A DNA stretch of 64,000 nucleotides. Origin: Chelonoidis abingdonii (lineage: Eukaryota > Chordata > Testudines > Testudinidae). The stretch lies in the NCBI RefSeq assembly GCF_003597395.2, contig NC_133770.1:5948038-6012037 (forward strand), given 5' to 3'. Under the pieces are notes generated by a model. That model searched no databases. It saw only the letters and a list, made by a program, of their open reading frames with translations, and had not been told where the DNA came from. Shown here in pieces: positions 35,725-45,230 of the stretch (positions are counted from its first letter, which is position 1; each line of letters opens with the position of its first letter). The translations under genes and the position numbers were made by a program.

Positions 35725-37283
35725 CACTGCTCTACAGCCAAAATGCTTCTGAAATAAATGTAGTCAAACTTTACTAATTCTGGGTCACTGAGAACGAAAA
35801 TGATGCTTAAAATTGTTGATTGGCTCTAGTCTAGCTGTTGGGCTCCAGACTACAGCAGTGGAATCTCCTGGCAGGTGATGTCAGGGTTTCCATGTTCCGT
35901 GACCGTCAAAAGGATCTTGTCCCATTCTTCTTCATGATAGGTGATCTTGTAGCCTGCAACAACATCGATGGTGCGATGGCAGCCCTCAACATCATTCACG
36001 ATCCAGATGAGTGGAGACTGTTCATTGATTCATCGAAGACGAGTCTTAAAGCTGTTTTGCTGCATAATGGCAATGTTTTGCCATCAATTCCAGTTGGTCA
36101 TGCAGTCCATATGAAGGAAACCTATGACAACATGAAACAACTTTTGAGGTGCATAAACTATGACCAACATCAGTGGCAGCTTTGTGGCGATTTGAAGGTT
36201 GTTGCTCTCTTGCTTGGTCTGCAGACTGGATACACAAAGTACTGCTGTTTTCTCTGCGAATGGGATAGTCGTGCAAGAGATTCCCACTACATCAAGAAAG
36301 ATTGGCCACTCCGACAGTCATTGGAGCCTGGGAGGAAAAGTGTTCAGCATCCACCACTTGTTGAATCAAGGAAGATTTTGTTACCACCCTTACACATCAA
36401 GCTGGGTCTGATGAAGAACTTTGTCAAGGCCATTGACAAAACACAAGCAGCTTTCAAGTACCTCCTTGGAAAATTTCCAAGGTTAAGTGAAGCTAAGATA
36501 AAGGAAGGTGTCTTTGTTGGTCCTCAGATTCGTGAACTTCTTCGAGATGATGCATTTGACCATGCACTGCGTGGCAAGGAAAAGACGGCATGGAAAGCCT
36601 TCCAGTTAGTGGCAATAAATTTTCTCGGAAACAACAAGGCAGACAACTACAGGTTGTTGGTGGAAAACCTCCTCAAGGCATACAAAAGCCTTGGTTGCAA
36701 CATGTCACTAAAGATACATTTTTTGCACTCTCATCTAGATTTTTTTCCACCGAACTGCGGAGCAGTGAGCGACGAGCACGGCGAGCGATTTCACCAGGAC
36801 ATTGCAACAATGGAGAAACGCTATCAGGGCAAATGGAGCCCATCAATGCTTGCAGACTATTGCTGGACAGTGACAAGAGATGCTCCATTTAATGAATACA
36901 AGAGACAAGCCAAGAAGCGCCGAGTAGACACTGAATAGGACTAAACTATGTACATAATAGTTTTTTGCCTTTTGTTTCATAATAAATTTTATTTATATAA
37001 CCCTTTTGCTGATTTTTAAAGTGTTACATAAACAGGACAGGTGAAATATTATCATGTAAAGCAACCATAAACACATGAAAAGACCTAGGTTTACAATTTA
37101 TGATTAAAACTCTACTATCTACACAATATACATAGACATAAAATGTAAAAACTTAAATATCTTAGAAACAGTAGCCAATCAGTTGTTTTAATTGTCATAT
37201 TTGAATTCAGCACATCAAAATACATAATAAATACTACATTTTATCTCTGAAGCAGACGACTTCTCAAAAATTGTAGACCAGTG
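35725..37283 (+). mobile_element. 1559-bp DNA transposon with CACTG ends nested in CR1
   Basis: The left end CACTGCTCTACA and the right end TGTAGACCAGTG form an inverted repeat (11 of 12). A second matching block follows a little inside: CTTCTGAAATAAATGTAGT on the left, against CTTCAGAGATAAAATGTAGT on the complement of the right. The target duplication is TAA (3 bp). CACTR-type ends with a 2-4 bp duplication fit the CMC group (EnSpm/CACTA, Mirage, Chapaev), but I do not claim the superfamily firmly. The only long frame is at 35838-36938; a polyadenylation signal AATAAA follows at 36981-36986. The element is short for an autonomous CMC transposon, so it may be a deletion derivative. Confidence 0.82.
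35838..36938 (+). CDS. transposon-encoded protein, C-terminal part, 366 codons open
   Basis: This is a continuous frame of 366 codons. The first codon is TTG, not ATG, and the first in-frame ATG is at 35892. A TAG at 35832-35834 cuts the frame off from what looks like more coding sequence upstream, so the N-terminal part is missing or broken. Recognisable landmarks are EWRLFIDSSKTSLKAVLLHN, CGDLKVVALLLGLQTGYTKY, the Cys pair CCFLCEWDSRARDSHY, LLPPLHIKLGLMKNFVKAID, and the C-terminal DEHGERFHQDIATMEKRYQG. I know near-identical blocks from repeated 'uncharacterized' proteins in arthropods and other animals. Asp and Glu residues in IDSSK, GDLK and DEHGERFHQD are candidates for a DDE-type catalytic set (inference). 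The frame is intact while the surrounding CR1 is full of stops, which suggests a more recent arrival. It ends with a basic tail (KRQAKKRR). Confidence 0.75.
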   Translation: MGSRLQQWNLLAGDVRVSMFRDRQKDLVPFFFMIGDLVACNNIDGAMAALNIIHDPDEWRLFIDSSKTSLKAVLLHNGNVLPSIPVGHAVHMKETYDNMKQLLRCINYDQHQWQLCGDLKVVALLLGLQTGYTKYCCFLCEWDSRARDSHYIKKDWPLRQSLEPGRKSVQHPPLVESRKILLPPLHIKLGLMKNFVKAIDKTQAAFKYLLGKFPRLSEAKIKEGVFVGPQIRELLRDDAFDHALRGKEKTAWKAFQLVAINFLGNNKADNYRLLVENLLKAYKSLGCNMSLKIHFLHSHLDFFPPNCGAVSDEHGERFHQDIATMEKRYQGKWSPSMLADYCWTVTRDAPFNEYKRQAKKRRVDTE

Positions 37284-37966
37284 TAATAGGACAGAAAATA
37301 ACATGTTGTCTCTATATAAATCCATGGTACGCCCGCATCTTGAATACTGTGTGCAGATGTGGTCGCTGCTTCTCAATAAAGATATATTGGAATTGGAAAA
37401 GGTTCAGAAAAGGGCAACAAAAATGATTAGGGGTATGGAACGGCTTCCATATGAGGAGAGATTAATAAGACAGGGACTTTTCAGCTTGGAAAAGAGACGG
37501 CTAAGGGAAGATATGATTGAGGTCTATAAAATGCTGACTGGTATAGAGAAAGTAGATAAGGAAGTGTTGTTTACTACTCATAACACAAGAATTAGGGGTC
37601 ACCAAATGAAACTAAAAGGCAGCAGGTTCAAAACAAATACAAGGAAGTATTTCTTCACACAGCGCACAGTCAGCCTGTGAAACTCCTTGTCAGAAGATGT
37701 GAAGGCCAAGACCATAACAGCAGCATTCAAAAAAGAGCTAGATAACTTCATGGAGGTTTAGGTCCATCAATTGCTGTTAGCCAGGATGGGCAGGGAGGGT
37801 GTCCCTAGCCTCTGTTTGCCAGACGCTGGGAATGGGTGATGGGATGAATCACTTGATTCTTGGTTCTGTTCATTCCCTCTGGGGCACCTCGCACTGGCCA
37901 CTGTCAGAAACCATAATATTGGGCTAGATGGACCTTTGGTCTGACCCAGTAGGGCCATTCTTATGT
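37284..37966 (+). mobile_element. CR1 LINE, segment 3 (C-terminal Pol and 3' end)
   Basis: It continues segment 2 without loss (after the TAA duplication). The frame 37303-37680 contains [20 protein letters not shown] and [20 protein letters not shown], the hallmark C-terminal region of CR1 Pol. After the stop at 37678-37680 the 3' UTR follows, with CCAGGATGGGCAGGGAGGGT and GGGCTAGATGGACCTTTGGT, ending near TTCTTATGTAGG. The three CR1 segments add up to about 2.3 kb of one element. Confidence 0.9.
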
Positions 37967-38480
37967 AGGGCTCAATTTCCCAGCGGGGAGCCTACGAGCC
38001 TTGTCAGTTTCACAGCTTCAGCTGTGAGCTCCTCTGCTGCTCTGAGTCTGAGGCAGTCCTGAAATGGACAGTAAAGGCTAGTAGGCTCCCTGTTGTGAAC
38101 CCCTTGTGGGCTCAGAGCTCAGGCAGCCATCCAGGCGCAGGTGGGGGGCTCCAGCTGTGTTTCCAGCTGCCACCTGGGTTCTCTGTTCCCCACTTCTGTC
38201 AGAGCTTACTAGCTGGAGCCTGGCTGCTGTCCGGGCTCTCAGCCAGAGTCCAGATAGTTTAGCTCTGTGAGGAGCGAGCCGCTGAGAGCCTGGGCAGCAG
38301 CCCCTCATGCTGCTCCTGTTAAGTTGGTGCAAGAGCTCCTATTGAGGACATGCGCTGCTGACAGAAGGAGGGTAGAGAGGACATGAAAAACCTCAGTAAT
38401 GACTGCAGTAGCTATATGTCAACGTAACTTAGGGCATGTCTACACTACAAACTTATGTCGACTTAAGTCGCATTCAATCA
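37967..38480. mobile_element. right part of the MITE-like element split by CR1
   Basis: It starts GCTCAATTTCCCAGCGGGGA, repeats the ACAGCTTCAGCTGTGAG word seen left of the CR1, and near 38431-38470 contains AGGGCATGTCTACACTACAA followed by the palindrome TCGACTTAAGTCG. The last part could instead be the start of another MITE copy. The 84-codon minus frame is not a gene. Confidence 0.4.
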
Positions 38481-39060
38481 TTTTTGTCACTCCTAAGTGC
38501 CCTAGTCACTTTGAAAATGGGAAATGACTTAGATGCTTTGAAATGTTTATCCTGCATGTTTATAATCACTTGGAGATCCGCAGGTGATAGAAGCTATATG
38601 TATATGCCATTATTTTAGGTTAATTTTGCTTTATATTACGTTGCGGGCCTTAAAACACTGAATAATTCTTCTTGGCTGCAAGTAGAAGATTGCTGTAACG
38701 GAAGAAAAGACCTGAGTGTTTGTTACCTGCAAACAGATAAGTTTTGAAAATCCAGTGCTTAATAGACAGCTGCTTACTTTAGTTTTATTTTTAAGTATTT
38801 GACTTCTTATTTCTTTCTGCAACCATTTGTTCTTATTGTATGGCAGCACTCTGTTGCTCCATAAGAGGCACTCTCTTTAACATGTATTTATAGACGGCTC
38901 ACATGTTGGTCAGCTGTATCTAATCTCATTGTGAGTTTTCAACCCCAGAAACACTTCCTTTTAACATGTGAAATATATGACTCAAGGATGGCGGTTTTCT
39001 GTTATTGTATTTCACTGTCTGGACTTGAAAATGAAACCTACTTTTAAATGCTAACTCAAG

Positions 39061-39500
39061 AAGGATGTTGATAAATTGGAGAGTGTTCAGAAAAGAGTCA
39101 CAAGAATGATTAAAGGATTAGAAAACATGCCTTATAGTGATAAATTCAAGGACCTCCATCTCTTTAGCTTAACAAAGGAAAGATTAAGGGGTGACTTGAT
39201 TACACTCAATATGTGCCTAAATGGGGAACAAATGGGCTGTTCTGTCTAACAGAGAAAGGTATAACACATTCAGACTGGAAATAAGGCATAAATCTTTAAC
39301 AGTGAGTAATTAAGCACTGGAACAGTTTATCAAGAGTCACAGTATATTCTCCATCACTGACCATTTTTAAATCAAGAGTTGATGTTTTTTCTAAAAGATT
39401 TGCTCTAGTATTTTTTTTGTGGTTGTTCTCTGGCCTTATTTATACAGGAGGTCAGACTAGATGACCATAATAGTGCCTTTTGTCCTTGTAATCTATGTTG
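39061..39500 (+). mobile_element. old CR1 LINE 3' end, plus strand
   Basis: AAATTGGAGAGTGTTCAGAA, ATGATTAAAGGATTAGAAAA and GGTCAGACTAGATGACCATA follow the order of a CR1 C-terminal Pol and 3' UTR, but with a different and more decayed sequence than the copy at 37284-37966. It is a different CR1 subfamily. Confidence 0.7.
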
Positions 39501-41392
39501 AAATACTTTTCTTAAGGGGCTTCAGGCTTCCTGCACATAGATAACATACAGAACTCAAGTCTTTCACAACCCCATTAAATTTTGTTTCTATCCTTTGTGA
39601 AGCCCATTGCTTGCTTAAACTCACTGGTCATGTTTTCTTCATAAAAACACAAAGCCTAATATTTATATTGTAAAAGTAACTTATGAATGATGCTTTCTGG
39701 GAGCACTAAAATAGATCTGGAGAAGGAACGAGTTAGGATTAACTAATAAATACTAAGTGTCGCCAACTAAACATTCACAATTTATCCCAACCCCCAGATC
39801 CCTCTTGGGCACGTTCCCTGGCAGATGATTCAGAAAAGCAATAGCATATTATCTGCGGTGATAGTTTTTTTCCTCTAGCTTGTTCATAACTGTATTGAGA
39901 TATTTATTTAGGAGGGGAAGTATCCAGTCAGGTCTTCGCTCCCATCTGTAGTAGTTGCTGCATGCTCAGAACAGAAAGTGAAAGCTGGCTTTCTGTTCTG
40001 TCACAGGAAGCCTCAGGATTGGAAGTCAGTGGTAAAATGTCCAGGCCCTCTCTGCATGAGCACTTAGACCATTGCTGCCAATGGTTGAACTGCACCAGTG
40101 GTGAATTATTAGTCTGAATCTAACGTAAACAAGGGCCTGGATTTCTTTCTTTTCCTAGTCCGAGAGAAATATCCCCACTCTTGTGCAATTAGCTGGGAAA
40201 TCATCTTTTGTTTATAAGATTTACATATAAAAGGACAGGTGTGCATGTCTGTAAAGGCCAGAATGTTTGGAGAACTTTTAAACAACAAATGACTGAGGAA
40301 GAACATGACGGATGAAGATTAATGGCTAGTTTATATATAAAACTGAACTTTCACAATAACCTCTGGTGATAGAAATATCTGAGCTTTTTATATCTATCCA
40401 TCAATGCAGTATTTGAGCAACTCCCAAGTATTTAAAAACAAACAGCAATAGAAATCATCTTCTTTTCTTGTTGTAGAAGAAATCACTTAGTTTTGTATAT
40501 AGTATATGTGTGAAGAACTTAATGAAGGAAAGCTAAGTCAGAAATGAGTGTTGCACTTAGTTCTGAATGCTATAAGGTTAGTTATAATTAGCTTAACACT
40601 TGCAATCATTTAGTGCTCAAAAGGCGAGAATGTTTAAAGTTCCTATCTCCGTGGCATTGAAGTGCTGTATAGAGTTTAAGTAATGGAGTCCATAGCATAA
40701 AATGAGGGTGTTTCTCTTGGTTTCTCTGGAAAATAATAGCAAGCTATAAAAAATAAGTTGTAAATATTTTATTTTTGATAGTGATGGAGTGGGAACTCTC
40801 TGGAAAAGGACAGGTGTTGTGATCTTTTCATGGCATTATTAAAAGTCATTTGACAAAACTGGAAGGAAAAAATGACCAAAATTTCTCAAGTTTATTTTTC
40901 ATGATTTCGTAACTGGAAGCCTGCAGTATGCTATCATATGGTCTTACTCATTGAAAGAGGCAGTTTATTAATTCTTAAAGCATCAGAAAAAAGGCATCTA
41001 CTTAATTATCTCTGTTTTAACAAGACTTTTACCCTGTCAGTGTCCTTGACTATTGAAGCCAGGGGAAATGACTGATCTTGTTTAAAAAACAAAGATTTGT
41101 TGCCTCTTCTTTTTTAGAGGTAGTTGGCATATGTGATTTGCTGCATGCTGAGAAAGTTAGTGCTCATAGGGAGAGACTGTGGCACGCTTACTCTGCAGGT
41201 AGCCTCATTCATTGCAATGGGGCTGTTTGGAGAGTAAAATGCTACTCAGTGTGAATAAAGGTTTCAGAATCTGGCTCATAGGGTTTTTTCTTTTTAAATT
41301 AAAGACTATTACTAGGTCTATTGTTTCGGCAAGATATTTACACTTTCTTTCTGTGTTTTCTTTTGCATGCTTTCTCGGCTGGATTGCAATAG

Positions 41393-41408
41393 AGAAGAAG
41401 AAAATGAG
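41393..41408 (+). CDS. SETD2: SETD2 exon 2, a 16-nt microexon
   Basis: AGAAGAAGAAAATGAG lies between a pyrimidine-rich tract ending GCAATAG (AG at 41391-41392) and the donor GTGAGT (from 41409). It supplies one base to finish the Glu begun in exon 1, then Glu-Glu-Glu-Asn-Glu. This joins exon 1 (phase 2) to exon 3 (phase 0) and gives PTP-EEEENE-GKTEN, which lines up with the human PTPEEEENEAKIEN that I recall. Skipping it would shift the frame, because exon 1 ends in phase 2 and exon 3 starts in phase 0. An alternative AG two bases later would give 14 nt and break the frame. Confidence 0.9.
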
Positions 41409-43820
41409 GTGAGTGTCCTAATTAATTCCTCACCTTTTGAGAAATGCTTTAGCAGAACAGTGGGGAGAAGCTAAAGCATTAGTAGTTTGTTCTGCATTAG
41501 AGTGCCTGAAAAAAAGGAATATTGAGACATCAAATATAAAGAAAACCTGATCAGACAATATTGGCATTGGAGGTATCGAAAGTAATAAGATTAAAAAAAT
41601 TATTCTGTGGCCCCTCTAGCCCAGTGGTTCTCAAGCTGGGGCCGCTGCTTGTGGAGGGAAAGCCCCTGGTGCAGTGGGGGCTGCGGGAAGTGGCAGCCAG
41701 CAAATCCCTTGCCCTGTACTGAAGATCTTTGCTTACTCTTGTTATGAACATCCTCAGAAATACCAGTGCTAACAGAATAGAAGTCTTTGAACCTCTGAAT
41801 ATCTAATTATATTGACTGCTTTCTAACCAAGCTTGTGTTTCATAATTACAAGATTATATAAGGACTTCAGATTCAAGAAACTCCGTGTGTGTGTGTTAGA
41901 AAGGGGAATCTGTTTCAAGCTAAAATGTATTCTGTAAATTCCCAGGCCAGGAGAGATATTTCAAATTTATAATTGTTGATGCATTACAGCCACAGATTGT
42001 TTCCACTGTTGTGGTTAAGATATCATCACAAGTGTCCACATTTCCTACTCTTGTGGCAAACAGGAAATCAGATTAATTGAAACAAGATCTTATTCATTCA
42101 TACTCAATTTACTCTACACCTCCAGCAGTCAATCAGCACTGCAACACAGGCCAGGCAGGTTGATCTTTTATCAGTTTTGTCATATTTGCCCTCAGAATGT
42201 TGCTCTGTGTATTTTGCAAATACAAATGTTTTCTGTAATACAAGATTAACCCCTTTAAGTGTTTTTTCTACCATAAATTTCACTTTATGGATGACAGAAT
42301 TTGTAATGTTCCTTTCTGTAACTTTTTTTAAAACGTGGCTCTCACATTATTTAACCTTTGTGTATTTTCATAAGGGGGGAAAAAAAAAAATCTGTGAAAG
42401 AGCTAACTTATGAGGTGGCTGACACACCTCAACTCCAGGTTTTAATGCTAAATAAACTATTAAAAACCGGAGGAACAAGATGTAGTTTACATGTTGTTTT
42501 TCTTATTTTACAAGTCTTGCACCTTATTTTATGTATAAATAGACCCAAACTACAAGGTTCAGGTCTGAGTTCAGATTCAAAACCCCTCGCCCCCAAAGTT
42601 CAGAAGTTTTTTATCTGAGGTTTTGATTTGGGCCTATCCCTAACGCTGTTAAATTGTTTCATTAAATAAATTCATAGACGGTTTAGTCCAAGAAGAATCC
42701 AGAATTTTGCTATTTTATATTGTTCCTAATTTTTCTGGTAGGATCCAGATATCCAGTACAAATGTAACAAGAAACAAAATGGAGGCAGTCCAGACATCCT
42801 ACACTTAGTACAACATGAAATACAAACATTGTGAGCAAAACTTTGAAAATATGTTCTTGTTCCATGGGGATATCAAGTAACTTAAAAATTAACTTTGTAA
42901 ACTATTCAATATGCAGTGTTCAAAAATAAGCAAACTCACAAAACACTTTTTGCCTGAACCTTTGTAGGCTAATTCCATACTCTGGCGTAGGCACATTACT
43001 GTGATGTTATTAGCATTCCACTTCCTGGGAATTCTCACAGAACAGAAGCTGATGGTTTGGGACTTTGGCAGAACTGTGAGAAGAAAATAGTGGTTTGAAA
43101 TTATTTATGGGGTGAATTCACCTTTCATGCTTATGGAGAGAATTTGGCTTGTAATCCTATAATTCATCTTTTTTTTAAAAAAAAATTCTTGCATCTCACC
43201 TACAAGAAAAAAGGAACATTGCATATAAATCCTGAGAAACAAATCTGCTAACACTTTCTATGTCTTTATTAGAGTATCCTTCCCAAAGATGATCATGAGA
43301 CACACATGCTCTAATCTTGTATCTTACAGTTGAACAGGCACAGGGGCCTACATTTTCAGAAATGACTAGTGATGTTGGGTCTCAATTTTTGGATGCTCAA
43401 ATTTGAGATATCTTAAAGGAGCGTGATTTTCAGAAGCTAGCATGTGCTCTACCTTTCCTGAAAATCAAGCCCCTTTACGTGTCCCAGGTTGGGTACTCAA
43501 AATTACTGGTCGTGTCTGAAGTTCCAGGTCATCACCTTTAATTTAGACCTACTGTATTTTGCTATTTGTAAAAATACTATGGAGAATATTATATTTATGA
43601 AAACTGGTTACTGTGTATAGCAAGTAGGTGAAATGCAATGGTGTTTCAATGCCACTGAAGTCTATTTAATTATTTACCATAGTGCCTCTTTCCTTAGCAA
43701 CTAGGCCTGTTTTGCAAAGGTTAAGCAATAACAAAGAACGTAAGTGATTTACCACGGAGTGCAGGAAACAGTTGCTGTTGTCAAGGATGGAATGATGTTC
43801 ATGGAATAGTTATGAAACTA

Positions 43821-44313
43821 AGGCTTGGTCAATACAGTTTTTGTACTGCTATAACTATTTCAGTTAAGGGTGTGATTGTTTTAATGAGTTAGTTATACCA
43901 GTACAACACCTAATTTGGATTTATGGGAATAAGCTATATTGGCATAAGTCCCTCTTTATACCAGTGTGGTATCCACAGTAGAGGATTCAGGGCCGGCTTT
44001 AGGTTGATCCCCCCCGAATTGGGCCCCGAGCCCTAAAGAAGAGTGCCTAACTTAGGTGCCTTTTTAATTTTTACTCACCCGGCGGCGCTCCGGGTCTTTG
44101 GCAGCACTTCAGCAGCGGGTCCTTCAGTGCCGCGGAAGACCTGGAGCGAAGACCCGGAGCGCCACCGGATAAGTCATCCCTGCTGGGGCCCTGTTGAAAC
44201 TATTTGAATTGGGACCCACACTTCCTAAAATCGAGCCTGAGGGGATTGTATTGTTCATATACCAGAATAGTTAAAGCGATACAATTTGTGTGTGTAGATA
44301 AGCTTGAAGTTTA
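43821..44313. mobile_element. outer MITE (AAGGCTTGGTCAATACAG ends), interrupted
   Basis: The left end reads AAGGCTTGGTCAATACAG and the right end on the minus strand reads AAGCTTATCTACACACACA, an imperfect TIR of the same general class as 26427 and 27016. Internal blocks such as GTTATACCAGTACAAC are typical of the turtle family as I remember it. It is split by the element at 43988-44239. Confidence 0.55.
43988..44239. mobile_element. inner 252-bp hAT-like MITE
   Basis: It starts CAGGGCCGGCTTTAGG and ends CCTAAAATCGAGCCTG, an imperfect 16-bp inverted repeat. The flanks are AGAGGATT (43980-43987) and AGGGGATT (44240-44247), a target duplication with one mismatch. Its G+C-rich interior (GGCGGCGCTCCGGGTCTTTG) stands out from the AT-rich host. 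It is non-coding. Confidence 0.75.
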
Positions 44314-45230
44314 AAGATGGATGTCCAAAAACCAAATAAGCCCACTTTGGTTCATGCACCGAACACTGCTGATTTCAGGTTCTGATGGACTGATAAGGAA
44401 AGTGAATTTCAAAGAGGAAGAGGCTCTTTACTGATAAAGTTTTATTGCCAGTCTCTGAGTTCTGTTTCTTTTCCATCATAAGAGCGTTCCAATTTTATCT
44501 GAGGAGACAGAGGTAGTCGCTCAGATAACCAGGTCCCAGACAATTCAGTAAGCTCCTCCCACATTTGAAATGTGTCTGAAAACCAATGGAATTGGTGGAA
44601 AAATACTAGCACCCTCTTTGGATTTTATCCAAAATCACAAGTTAGACAGCTGCCTGGAGGTGACAATAGTATGAATGGAGCTTCTTTAAGGCAGTTATGT
44701 TGGAATAATTCCATTCACTAACACCCAGCTCATTGGAAATTACCTGTGAATGATGTAAGATCATTGGAGAAAACTAACTTTTGTGAGTTTGTCAGAAATT
44801 TCACTTGCAGTCTGACTTGTTCTGAAAAGTTACTGCATTACAGTACAAAGTCTTCTATGAAGTGAAAACAAATGGGCATAATCTTGGCAATCCAGTATAG
44901 TTTTTCTAAAGTCAGAACAGGGGGCTGTGCAACTGTTGAAATAGTTTAATATATTAAATCCTTTACCTCCAAGAGAAATGGATTAACATTTTGAATGGGT
45001 CCTGTCTAGGTCCTAAAAGACATTTTGTTCAAACTTCAAAATTACTGCATAATTGATTCTGTATAGAAGAGACCCAGTTCTGGAATGTGGTGTGGTCATA
45101 CTATCTCTGACTTCAGCCAAGCTTATCTGTTATTTTTATGATCATTAAAAATTTATGAGTTAAAGGGTTATTGTTTAATACTGTATGCAGAGTGCAGTTA
45201 TTCCTTTAACTGCCTATCTTTTTATTGCAG

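Larger units (their letters stand above)
9460..41392 (+). other. SETD2: SETD2 intron 1 (31.9 kb)
   Basis: The intron is bounded by the GT at 9460 and the AG at 41391-41392. It contains the tail of the CpG island, two tandem-repeat arrays, CR1 LINEs in both orientations, several MITEs, a tRNA-derived SINE and the nested transposon cluster at 32.6-38.5 kb; these are listed separately. The segments 10991-13310, 13846-17800, 18241-20060, 20451-22719, 24391-26426, 27313-32267 and 39501-41392 hold no feature I can name. They are AT-rich with scattered short open frames that have no domain signature. 15110-15350 carries degenerate old-repeat phrases, and 19250-19460 vaguely resembles a decayed LINE. 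Confidence 0.85.
41409..45230 (+). other. SETD2: SETD2 intron 2 (3.8 kb)
   Basis: GTGAGT at the left and TTTTTATTGCAG at the right. It contains a fragment at 41617-41716 (CCAGTGGTTCTCAAGCTGGG start) resembling a hAT-type turtle repeat, the nested MITEs at 43821-44313, and old-repeat phrases at 43335-43500 (ACATTTTCAGAAATGACTAG; CTGAAAATCAAGCCCC). The rest is unassigned AT-rich sequence with no exon. Confidence 0.8.

Noticed and set aside
45225..45230. TTG start giving two extra codons (Met-Gln) before SETD2 exon 3
   Set aside because: These six bases are the end of the splice acceptor (TTGCAG); the real reading frame enters from exon 2.
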